Assembly (NCBI RefSeq): GCF_024362205.1 | Contig: NZ_CP101462.1 | Span: 1,702,501-1,766,500 of the forward strand | Source of the DNA: Exiguobacterium aurantiacum | GTDB taxonomy: Bacteria > Bacillota > Bacilli > Exiguobacteriales > Exiguobacteriaceae | Reading direction: 5' to 3' | Length of the DNA: 64,000 nt | Shown here: piece by piece, positions 7,938 to 14,942 of the stretch | How the letters are laid out: every line of letters starts with the position of its first letter | How positions within the stretch are numbered: position 1 is the stretch's first letter | The notes under the pieces: generated by a model | Told to the model about the DNA's origin: nothing | The model's database searches: none | What the model saw: only the letters and a program-made list of their open reading frames with translations | Program-made: the position numbers and the translations under genes

Positions 7938-9109
7938 GTCCGTGCATCCCCTCTCGAACGGCTACGCCACCATAAGGCGAGCGACAACGCGAAGACGATC
8001 AATGCTCCGATGAGGAAGAACAACGAAATGTCGAGTCGATCCCAGACGTAAATGAAATAGATCGTCATTTGGACAAGCAAGAAATAGATGAAGGCGAGGA
8101 CGATTGGTTTGCGATTATGGTCTTGATAGACGAGATAGGCGAGCGCGACCACTTCGAGCAGCACCGCCAGCAAAATGCCCGAGTCTTCGAATAACGAGAA
8201 CGGGATGACGGCGATTAAGCTGACCCACATCAAATCCGGACGCCGATGCACCAAATAGACGGCGACGAGAACGACCGAGAGAATCGTCGCTTCGATGACG
8301 GACGGTTGTCGCTGGGACAACCAGCTCTCTGTCGCATTGATCAAATAACCGATCGATAGGATGGCCGCAACGAACAAGTACAAATAGTTCCACTGGGCCC
8401 GCTCGCGATAGATGAGGAATAAGACATGCAAGGCGGCAAGTGCCCATAGCGGCCAAAAGCGGCCTTCGTAGCCAGCATATTGACCGATCGTGATGAGGAG
8501 ACCATAAAAGACGAACCAGGCGAAGATGCGATCGAGTTCATTGTCCCCATAATGGAACCAGACCCAGGTCACAATTAGCCCGAACACGATCAAGGTGAGT
8601 CCGATGCCTTGAAAACTGTTCGTGATCGCCAAAAAGGCAGCGAGCGCGGCCAAGAACGTATAGATGGGATGCTTATAAATCAATTTATGCAGGACGGCAA
8701 CGGCAAGGAAAAGCCAAAATAAGAACGGGATTTGCGAGGACAGATTATAAGTCGAGAAGATGACGATCATCGTAGCGACGAAAAAAGCGACCCCCAATAG
8801 ACGGAATAGCGTGACATAACGCGACGCCTTCACTTGCAAACGTTCGGCCGCGACATACATACCGATCATGAACGATAAGAAAATGGCTACTTTGACGAGG
8901 TCAGGAATCGCTTGCCAATTGGCCGCGACAAAACTAAAGAGGCTGAGTGCGAGCAAAATGGAACCGATAATCACAAGAATAGGCGGTTTGTGCTCACGTT
9001 TGCCACCGACCGCCAACTTCTTATGTTCATATTCGACCAAGCGCTGACCGGTCACTTCATCGAGTAAACCGGCCTCTTCCCATTCACGAACTTTTTTGTC
9101 AATGGACAC
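7934..9109 (-). CDS. DUF2157 polytopic membrane protein
   Basis: About 391 residues. A soluble N-terminal region (about 1-40) is followed by roughly twelve hydrophobic helices. The layout and the partner GDYXXLXY gene identify DUF2157, whose function is unknown. The ATG at 9118 touches the AAAGGG site with no spacing, so I prefer the GTG at 9109, nine bases from the site; the difference is three residues. No terminator separates it from the DUF2187 gene upstream. Confidence 0.82.
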   Translation of the reverse strand: MSIDKKVREWEEAGLLDEVTGQRLVEYEHKKLAVGGKREHKPPILVIIGSILLALSLFSFVAANWQAIPDLVKVAIFLSFMIGMYVAAERLQVKASRYVTLFRLLGVAFFVATMIVIFSTYNLSSQIPFLFWLFLAVAVLHKLIYKHPIYTFLAALAAFLAITNSFQGIGLTLIVFGLIVTWVWFHYGDNELDRIFAWFVFYGLLITIGQYAGYEGRFWPLWALAALHVLFLIYRERAQWNYLYLFVAAILSIGYLINATESWLSQRQPSVIEATILSVVLVAVYLVHRRPDLMWVSLIAVIPFSLFEDSGILLAVLLEVVALAYLVYQDHNRKPIVLAFIYFLLVQMTIYFIYVWDRLDISLFFLIGALIVFALSLALWWRSRSRGDART

Positions 9110-9135
9110 CTGAATCATCCCTTTCGGTTAAAAGG

Positions 9136-9336
9136 TCAGCTGGCGCGTTCGATCAATTCCAATTCTGTTTTCAGTAAAACTTGCTTCTCGAATTCGAGAC
9201 CAAGTTGTTGAAATTCTTCCATGATGGAAACGTCCCCGATGACCGTATTGGTCAATACGGCAGTCACTTCAGCGACCCAACCTTCACGAGTTGACTTGAC
9301 GATATCACCCACAACGAATTCTACAGACACACCCAT
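9136..9336 (-). CDS. DUF2187 (YkvS-like) small protein
   Basis: 66 residues. VGDIV near the N-terminus, a repeated beta-strand pattern, and a central segment (SIMEEFQQLGLEFEKQ) with a Val/Leu-rich end resemble DUF2187 small cytoplasmic proteins. Role unknown. The ribosome binding site GGAAG is three bases from the ATG, so a GTG at 9330 is an alternative start. It precedes the DUF2157 gene by 26 bases and is probably cotranscribed. Confidence 0.65.
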   Translation of the reverse strand: MGVSVEFVVGDIVKSTREGWVAEVTAVLTNTVIGDVSIMEEFQQLGLEFEKQVLLKTELELIERAS

Positions 9337-9377
9337 TCACTTCCAATCTTAAATTTGTTTCTATCATTATAACGAAA

Positions 9378-10004
9378 TTATATCGGTTTGAATACGTTTT
9401 CTTTAAGTCGTTTAATAAATTGTGTCAAAATTTTTCCAGTCAATCCCCAAATAATGTAGTCTTCGTGTTCATAGAAAGGTTCTCTTATTTTAATTACCCG
9501 TTTTTCGTACGCTTTAGCGTTCGCCATCCGCTCAAATGGGATATTTTGATCCGGATTCATCGTCCATTCCATCTCGCCGTGGAATGGATCGAGCAAGAGT
9601 AGCGTCTCGACCGGGACGGAGAATAAGTGATCGACCTCATCCGTATGATGGACGTCCGGTTGCATCGGGATCACCCCGACGAACGGATAGATGAGTTGCC
9701 GATGTGGCGTCGCGAGCGGTTGCAGGCGACCGATGACTTCGATATCCGACAAGGCGAGCAAGAGCTCCTCGCTCGTCTCTCGGACAGCGGCCTCGACCGG
9801 TGTCTCGCCCGGGTCAAGGCGGCCGCCCGGGAAGGAGATCTCTCCCGGTTGACGTCGCATCGTATGAGCCCGTACTTCAAAGACGACGTGCCACGTCCCG
9901 TCGACCTCAGTCAACGGGATCAGGACGGCTGCCGTCTGTTCATAGTTTTCTTCCATCGAGAAACTGTCACGTAATTGTTGTTCTGTGATCCACGATTTGT
10001 CCAT
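9378..10004 (-). CDS. Nudix hydrolase, CoA-pyrophosphatase type
   Basis: 208 residues. The Nudix box GGRLDPGETPVEAAVRE then TSEELLL (about 58-82) carries the metal-binding Glu residues (REtsEE). The preceding RRQPGEISFPGG matches the CoA pyrophosphatase group (YeaB/NudL-like), which cleaves CoA and its derivatives. The ATG at 10004 is preceded by AGGTGG five bases away; a GTG at 10013 lies inside that site and is rejected. It diverges from the FAD monooxygenase gene. Confidence 0.88.
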   Translation of the reverse strand: MDKSWITEQQLRDSFSMEENYEQTAAVLIPLTEVDGTWHVVFEVRAHTMRRQPGEISFPGGRLDPGETPVEAAVRETSEELLLALSDIEVIGRLQPLATPHRQLIYPFVGVIPMQPDVHHTDEVDHLFSVPVETLLLLDPFHGEMEWTMNPDQNIPFERMANAKAYEKRVIKIREPFYEHEDYIIWGLTGKILTQFIKRLKENVFKPI

Positions 10005-10053
10005 TCTCTCCACCTCGTTCTCTTTGTTTCTACACTTCCACCGTTGTCTCCTC

Positions 10054-10079
10054 GTTTAAACGCATCAAATGTCGGAAAT
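10054..10079 (+). promoter_or_regulatory. Candidate sigma-B promoter of the FAD monooxygenase
   Basis: GTTTAA (10054-10059), 14 bases, GGAAAT (10074-10079), followed by AGGAG at 10095-10099 and the GTG start at 10109. It uses the same spacing as the candidate before the osmoprotectant operon. Confidence 0.5.
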
Positions 10080-10108
10080 ACCATTATTAACGATAGGAGT
10101 TGGTAGAT

Positions 10109-11647
10109 GTGGTGGACAAACAAGTTGATGTACTGATCGTCGGAGCGGGCCCGACCGGACTCACGCTCGCATTGACGTTAGCCAGATATGGCATTTCATT
10201 TGAAATCATCGATCGCAAGACGACCCCGTCAAATAATTCTCGTGCCATCGGGATTCAGCCGCGGACGATCGAAGTGTTCTCTCGGCTCGATGTCGCCAAA
10301 GAAGTGCTCGGCCGGGCCCGGACGATCGAGAAAGGGAATCTGTACTTCTCGGGTCAATGGACGGCCAAGCTCGAATTTTCTCGCCTCGTCACGCCGTACC
10401 CGTTCGTGACGTTGCTGCGTCAAAATGAGACCGAGGCGATTTTAGAGGATGCGTTAAACGGACACGGTCATTCCGTCCAGCGCGGCGAGTCGCTCGTCTC
10501 GTTGACACACTATCCGTCCCGCGTGCTAGCCCACCTCGAGTCGGATGCGTCGAACCGGACGATTGAAGCCAAATACGTCGTCGGGGCTGACGGCGCGAAC
10601 AGTTCGATTCGACGGATGCTCGCCCTCCCATTCAGCGGAAAATCGTTTAAAGAGTCTTGGGTGCTCGCCGATATGAAAGCGAAGTGGAACATCTCGCGCG
10701 AAGAAGTGCATATCTTCTTTTCCGACCGGGGCGTCTTAGAAGTATTCCCGCTCACGGATGACACGATTCGCATCACGGGCAATCTCGCGAGCGACGAGTC
10801 GTTCAGCGAGGCAGAACTGCGCAAGTTGATTGAACAGCGCAGCCATATGGATGTCGAGATCGATGAAGTCGAATGGTTCTCGCTCTTCCGGGTCCACAAT
10901 CGGATGGTCGACTCGTTCATCCACAACCGAGTCATTTTAATGGGAGACGCCGCCCACATCAACTCACCCGTCGGCGGACAAGGGATGAACACCGGCATCG
11001 CCGACTCGTTCAATCTCGGTTGGAAGCTATGGCTCCATTTGAAAGCCGGTTCGCCGTTCCATGTCGTCGCCTCATATCGCGATGAACGCGAGCACGTGGC
11101 TCGTAACGTGCTTCAGACGACGAACGTGGCGACTGAGGTGTTACAGACGACATTACCTGTCCTCTTGCCGTTCCAAGCGCTCGGCGCCGACGTCTTTACA
11201 CGCGTCAATTTGGTCAACCAAAAGATCACGGAACGAATCGCCCAACTACACTTGTCTTATCCCGGCCATTCCCGAATTCCGTTCTTGCGAGTCACCAAGG
11301 GCAAGATTTTCCCAGAGATCGAGATCATCCGGACGGACGACGGATTGCGCACCAAAATCTCGGAGATTGCGGATGGGCGGTTCCAAGTGCTCATCCTCGA
11401 CGATGATAAACGTGATGCGACCGCCCTCTACGACTATTTGAACGATCATCAATCGTTCTTCCAAATCATCACGCTCTCGAAGACGAGTCGTCCCTTCTTC
11501 GATCAAGGCAACGAGCTCGCGAAATCATTGTTCATGAAACGCGGCGTACTCGTCATCCGACCGGACGGCTATTTGCTTCATAAACAGCGGCACCTGCGCC
11601 CTGAAGCATTGCAAGCGACGATGGCGGCTTGGCTGCCGACACCATGA
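10109..11647 (+). CDS. FAD-dependent aromatic-ring monooxygenase family protein
   Basis: 512 residues of the PHBH (p-hydroxybenzoate hydroxylase) fold. VLIVGAGPTGLTLALTLARY (about 6-25) is the FAD-binding Rossmann motif; GADGANSSIRR and GDAAHINSPVGGQGMNTGI (about 280-300) are the two further FAD motifs. The C-terminal thioredoxin-like tail is typical of the larger PheA/MhpA-type members. Substrate unknown; an aromatic or quinone compound is likely. The TTG at 10100 abuts the AGGAG site and is rejected in favour of the GTG at 10109. It stands alone with its own promoter and terminator. Confidence 0.87.
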   Translation: MVDKQVDVLIVGAGPTGLTLALTLARYGISFEIIDRKTTPSNNSRAIGIQPRTIEVFSRLDVAKEVLGRARTIEKGNLYFSGQWTAKLEFSRLVTPYPFVTLLRQNETEAILEDALNGHGHSVQRGESLVSLTHYPSRVLAHLESDASNRTIEAKYVVGADGANSSIRRMLALPFSGKSFKESWVLADMKAKWNISREEVHIFFSDRGVLEVFPLTDDTIRITGNLASDESFSEAELRKLIEQRSHMDVEIDEVEWFSLFRVHNRMVDSFIHNRVILMGDAAHINSPVGGQGMNTGIADSFNLGWKLWLHLKAGSPFHVVASYRDEREHVARNVLQTTNVATEVLQTTLPVLLPFQALGADVFTRVNLVNQKITERIAQLHLSYPGHSRIPFLRVTKGKIFPEIEIIRTDDGLRTKISEIADGRFQVLILDDDKRDATALYDYLNDHQSFFQIITLSKTSRPFFDQGNELAKSLFMKRGVLVIRPDGYLLHKQRHLRPEALQATMAAWLPTP

Positions 11648-11649
11648 CA

Positions 11650-11680
11650 AAAGCTCCACTCGAGATGAGTGGAGCTTTGT
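11650..11680. terminator. Bidirectional terminator
   Basis: Arms AAAGCTCCACTC (11650-11661) and GAGTGGAGCTTT (11667-11678) lie between two converging genes. Confidence 0.85.
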
Positions 11681-11929
11681 TTATGCTTGGTTATAATAAA
11701 GCGTCCCTGGCTTCGACAGCGTCAAATCGTAGAACGCCTCAAACGCTTCGATGTCCTCTAACTTGCGGAAATCGACTTTATCTGTCTCTTCATTCGGAAT
11801 CGCGATGATGATTCCGTCTTCCGTTTGTTTGATCATCCCGGTCTGCCCGTTATGGATGCGGATGTAGAGCACGTGCTTGTCTTCTAGCAGTGTCACGGCT
11901 TCGCGACGCGATTGAATCGTTGTTTTCAT
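11681..11929 (-). CDS. Small protein of unknown function
   Basis: 82 residues, no membrane helix or signal peptide. A beta-rich core (LEDKHVLYIRIHNGQTGMI) and an acidic C-terminal half are visible. I do not recognise the family. The ATG at 11929 has GAGGG six bases upstream; the ATG at 11935 is adjacent to that site and less likely. A good promoter (11952-11981) and its own terminator show it is a single-gene unit, which supports it being real. Confidence 0.7.
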   Translation of the reverse strand: MKTTIQSRREAVTLLEDKHVLYIRIHNGQTGMIKQTEDGIIIAIPNEETDKVDFRKLEDIEAFEAFYDLTLSKPGTLYYNQA

Positions 11930-11951
11930 GGTCATCCCTCACTTTCTTTTG

Positions 11952-11981
11952 AGTATACCGGTCTATCGTTGTTGCATTCAA
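11952..11981 (-). promoter_or_regulatory. Promoter of the small unknown gene
   Basis: On the minus strand TTGAAT (11981-11976), an 18-base spacer, TATACT (11957-11952). Its -35 overlaps the -35 of the divergent promoter. Confidence 0.55.
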
Positions 11982-12000
11982 GCGGTTGCACCCTTAAAAT
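11972..12000 (+). promoter_or_regulatory. Promoter of the small membrane protein gene
   Basis: TTGCAT (11972-11977), a 17-base spacer, TAAAAT (11995-12000), followed by the AAGAAGGGG site at 12007-12015. Confidence 0.6.
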
Positions 12001-12024
12001 TATGTAAAGAAGGGGTTGAACGCT

Positions 12025-12318
12025 TTGGATTTGGAAACAATATTGATTATCGTCTTAGGCATCACATTCGTCGTGCTCGTCTCGATTCGTGCCGTCCGCA
12101 ACTTGCAATGGGTCCGTTTCGGCGAGGCGTTCGGCAAGCAAGGCGAGGCGTTGCTCGACGACTATACGTATTTGACGGAACAAGGCATCACCTGTCGTGT
12201 CGAACATGGCTTGCCGACCGGACGCCTATTCCGTCCGCTCGCGAAAAACTTGGACGATCGGGTCGCCTTGTTCGTCCATCGCAAAGACGCCCAACAGGCT
12301 CGACAACTATTGAAATAA
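12025..12318 (+). CDS. Small membrane-anchored protein of unknown function
   Basis: 97 residues. One N-terminal helix (about 5-22) anchors a soluble domain that ends in a segment with VHRKDAQQARQLL. The pattern recalls small DUF2007-like signal-transducing proteins, but I cannot assign it. The TTG at 12025 lies nine bases after AAGAAGGGG; the TTG at 12016 touches the site. It has its own promoter and shares a bidirectional terminator with the NERD-like gene. Confidence 0.72.
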   Translation: MDLETILIIVLGITFVVLVSIRAVRNLQWVRFGEAFGKQGEALLDDYTYLTEQGITCRVEHGLPTGRLFRPLAKNLDDRVALFVHRKDAQQARQLLK

Positions 12319-12348
12319 AAATGGCGCTGACTCTTCAGCGCCATTTTT
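12317..12348. terminator. Bidirectional terminator
   Basis: Perfect 14-base arms AAAAATGGCGCTGA and its complement around a CTCT loop, between converging genes. It ends the long mrfA-gpsB operon on the minus strand. Confidence 0.92.
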
Positions 12349-12922
12349 ATTTATGTACTTGCCGCTCTGAGCAATAGTAAGCGATGTGTTTAATCGTCGT
12401 CTCGGACAACAGCTCGAGCTTCGTCTTCGTGATGACGTCGTCAATCAAGTCGAACGTCTCGGCGCAATTCGCTTTAATGCGTTCCACCTTGAGACGGGAT
12501 GTCTCTGGGAATATTAAAAATGACGTGACAGGGACAGCTTGTCCGCATTGCCTCTTCAAGACGCTCCGGACGTGCTTCGTCCTCCGCTCAAGCTCTTCCA
12601 TCGGATGCGGATAGATGTTCTTCCAACCGAGCGATGTCTCGAGACGACAGTCACGGTTCGTCATATGGACGGCCGACGTCGTCCGATTGATGCGGACTAA
12701 AAAGACGCCTTTCGGGCCGACCAATACATAATCGAGCACATCATCACCGAGCTCGACTTGTTCGATCATCATCCAATCAAACCGGCATGTGTGACGGATG
12801 ATTTCGACGATCTCGTCCGTGTACGACTTTGGCGGTGCGATGACTTCTTCTTTCGTGCGGAACAAGCCTTTCGTCTGTCGTTTCTCAGGTTCTTTTTTGA
12901 CGGCCGTCAATACTTGTAACAT
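12347..12922 (-). CDS. NERD-like (nuclease-related) domain protein
   Basis: 191 residues. After a basic N-terminus, residues about 40-150 show the pattern of the nuclease-related domain: a hydrophobic strand DYVLVGPKGVFLVRIN, a tryptophan turn (SLGWKNIYPHPMEEL) and a helix ending RSVLKRQ. NERD proteins resemble restriction-type nucleases, but clear catalytic residues cannot be confirmed by eye. The ATG at 12922 is eight bases after AGGAGG. It is the last gene of the mrfA-mrfB-ypsA-gpsB unit, 18 bases after gpsB, which suggests a DNA-related role by context only. Confidence 0.62.
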   Translation of the reverse strand: MLQVLTAVKKEPEKRQTKGLFRTKEEVIAPPKSYTDEIVEIIRHTCRFDWMMIEQVELGDDVLDYVLVGPKGVFLVRINRTTSAVHMTNRDCRLETSLGWKNIYPHPMEELERRTKHVRSVLKRQCGQAVPVTSFLIFPETSRLKVERIKANCAETFDLIDDVITKTKLELLSETTIKHIAYYCSERQVHK

Positions 12923-12940
12923 CTTCTCCACCTCCTCCCT

Positions 12941-13237
12941 TTATTCGCTTGGGCCGACCTGTTTTCCGAAGACGGCCTTTTCTAAATTCGAGATACGACG
13001 CAACATGTCATAGTTCGACGCGACAGGCTGGGCAGGTTTGACCGGTTCAGCTTGTTCGTTCGAACCGCGGCGGAACGACTCATTCTCTTGGCGCAACCGT
13101 TCGATTTCTTTCGTCATCTTCTCATAATCGCGGATGACGACGTCCAAAAACTGGTCGACTTCTTCTTGTGAGTACCCACGGAGGGCGGTCTTGAATTCTT
13201 GTTTATAAATGGCTTCAGCTGTTAATTCAGTTTGCAT
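12941..13237 (-). CDS. gpsB: Cell division protein GpsB
   Basis: 98 residues. The DivIVA-type N-terminal domain (YKQEFKTALRGYSQEEVDQF, about 11-30) is followed by a coiled coil (about 32-60), a Pro/Ala-rich linker and a conserved C-terminal helix (MLRRISNLEKAVFG, about 76-89) that trimerises the protein. GpsB guides penicillin-binding protein 1 between division and elongation sites; ponA is encoded 4.6 kb away. The ATG at 13237 follows GGGAGTG. It lies six bases after ypsA. Confidence 0.95.
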   Translation of the reverse strand: MQTELTAEAIYKQEFKTALRGYSQEEVDQFLDVVIRDYEKMTKEIERLRQENESFRRGSNEQAEPVKPAQPVASNYDMLRRISNLEKAVFGKQVGPSE

Positions 13238-13242
13238 GATTT

Positions 13243-13788
13243 TCACTCCCAATGTTGTTCCCATTGTTTTTCTTCTTCGATCACGCGTAATTCCTCCTGT
13301 GTGATCAAGAATAACTCCATCTGGTGTTTTCGTTTAGCCCCTTCGACGAGAAAGCGTGGGCTTCCTCCCGTCTCTTCGTCATACAGCGTGATTAATCCTG
13401 CTGCTTTGTCTAAAAAGAAGGCGGTTTTTGCCCGCAACTGGCTCGGGTCCTCATAAGGACGCTGGGTCAGCGCTTCAAAAAAGTCGGCCTCGAGTTGCAA
13501 GCGAATGAACAATTCTTGCTCGTACGGCTTATACTTCTCTTCCATCTGTAAAAAAGGTGGAAATACGGCGATTTTGATTGGATAAGATTCTCTTAACTCT
13601 AACAATACTTCTCCAGCCCATAATTCACAACCGTTCGTGCCACTAAAAATGAACCATTCCGCCCCAAGTTCGATGGCTTCGACTATTTTTCGCTCATACG
13701 CTTCCTTGATGATGTCGATACCGGGATGGTCGGCTTTGAAGATGCCGAGCTCATGCGGCCGGTATCCTGTGATGGCGACAACTTTCAT
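13243..13788 (-). CDS. ypsA: YpsA, DUF1273 (SLOG superfamily) protein
   Basis: 181 residues. VVAITGYRPHELGIF (about 3-17) and WFIFSGTNGCELWAGEVLLE (about 45-64) are the two conserved nucleotide-fold segments of DUF1273/YpsA. SLOG proteins bind nucleotide-related ligands. In other Bacillota YpsA is tied to cell division and is a conserved neighbour of gpsB, as here. The start overlaps the mrfB stop (ATGA). Confidence 0.93.
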   Translation of the reverse strand: MKVVAITGYRPHELGIFKADHPGIDIIKEAYERKIVEAIELGAEWFIFSGTNGCELWAGEVLLELRESYPIKIAVFPPFLQMEEKYKPYEQELFIRLQLEADFFEALTQRPYEDPSQLRAKTAFFLDKAAGLITLYDEETGGSPRFLVEGAKRKHQMELFLITQEELRVIEEEKQWEQHWE

Positions 13789-14942
13789 GACTGCTTCCTT
13801 TCTAGCCGGTTCATCCGGTGGCGAAGCGCCCGCATCTCGGTCAAGGCGGTCTGTCGAAGTACCGTCTCTTTCCGTTCCGCCAAGGCGATGGCCTGTTCGG
13901 TATAGATGATGGCCCGATTGATGTCTTTTTCGCGATGTTCGGCATATTTCGCCAATTCGACGAGTGCCTCGATCGTGCCGACTTGTTCGAACAGCGGCAG
14001 CGCCTGCTCCATCTGGCCGGTCCGTTTCAACAGGACCGCTTGACGCATCAAAGCCCGTTTCGTCGGCTGTTCGAGCCTCTCGTACTCTTGAAGCGCCGCC
14101 TCGGCGTTGCCGAGGTCGTTCAACCAGTGCGCGCGTTCTTCACCAAACGGTGTCTCGTCGGCTTCGACGAGATGACAGAGCCGTTTATAGAGCGAGACGA
14201 GACTCAAGCAGTCGGCATGGTGGTGCTCGATGACGGGCTGTAAAATATCCGGTTCACGCTCCTTCACGTATTGAAAATAGTGCATCGGCGCCAAGAATCC
14301 GGGCAAGTCGTCCGTCCGGGCATGCCCGAAATGGGCTTCGACCGCTTTGAGCGACACCGATTCGAGCGTCGGTTTCAACAGACGACGCGAGGCATGCAAC
14401 AAATCGATATGGCCGACGGCTGGGAGTGCTTTGACTTTCGAGCGGACGAACGTGTGTCTTGTTTTAATTTGGGGCCAGTCGAACGACTTGCCGTTATACG
14501 TCACGAAACGGACCTCGTCGCCGATGTCGTTCAAGAAATGATAGTAAAACGCCGTCTCGAACGCCGGATGCGGCAACACGTATTGAATCATCTCAAGATG
14601 GTCCCCTTGGAAACGCGCGAATCCGATCAAAAAGATCGAGGTCCCCGATCCGCGGAGCCCGGTCGTCTCGGTATCCATGAACAACACCTGCTCGGACGAG
14701 ACATCGACTTGGAAAAAGGGATGGGTCGATGTCGCGAGCGAGGCTTTGGCGGAACCGAATGTAAAGTCATGGTACGTCTCGTCGAGCGGATAAATCTGCT
14801 TCAAGCGGACGCACCACTCTTGTCCGAACGTCAAAATCTCTCCGCCGCGCTCGCGCCACTTCGCCTGTTCGACGTCGTCCGACGTCACGGCCGCCTGTTT
14901 CTTATCATTCGTTTTAATGAGTCGTGATAGTTTTGCTTTCAT
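13785..14942 (-). CDS. mrfB: MrfB (YprB) exonuclease
   Basis: 385 residues. The RNase H-like DEDD exonuclease domain covers about 75-265, with motif I FMDTETTGL, motif II YNGKSFDWPQIKTR and motif III HHHADCLSL. The remaining C-terminal third is helical and TPR-like. In B. subtilis MrfB (YprB) works with the helicase MrfA in repair of mitomycin C damage. The two genes overlap by four bases here, and the stop overlaps ypsA, so they are cotranslated. Confidence 0.92.
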   Translation of the reverse strand: MKAKLSRLIKTNDKKQAAVTSDDVEQAKWRERGGEILTFGQEWCVRLKQIYPLDETYHDFTFGSAKASLATSTHPFFQVDVSSEQVLFMDTETTGLRGSGTSIFLIGFARFQGDHLEMIQYVLPHPAFETAFYYHFLNDIGDEVRFVTYNGKSFDWPQIKTRHTFVRSKVKALPAVGHIDLLHASRRLLKPTLESVSLKAVEAHFGHARTDDLPGFLAPMHYFQYVKEREPDILQPVIEHHHADCLSLVSLYKRLCHLVEADETPFGEERAHWLNDLGNAEAALQEYERLEQPTKRALMRQAVLLKRTGQMEQALPLFEQVGTIEALVELAKYAEHREKDINRAIIYTEQAIALAERKETVLRQTALTEMRALRHRMNRLERKQS

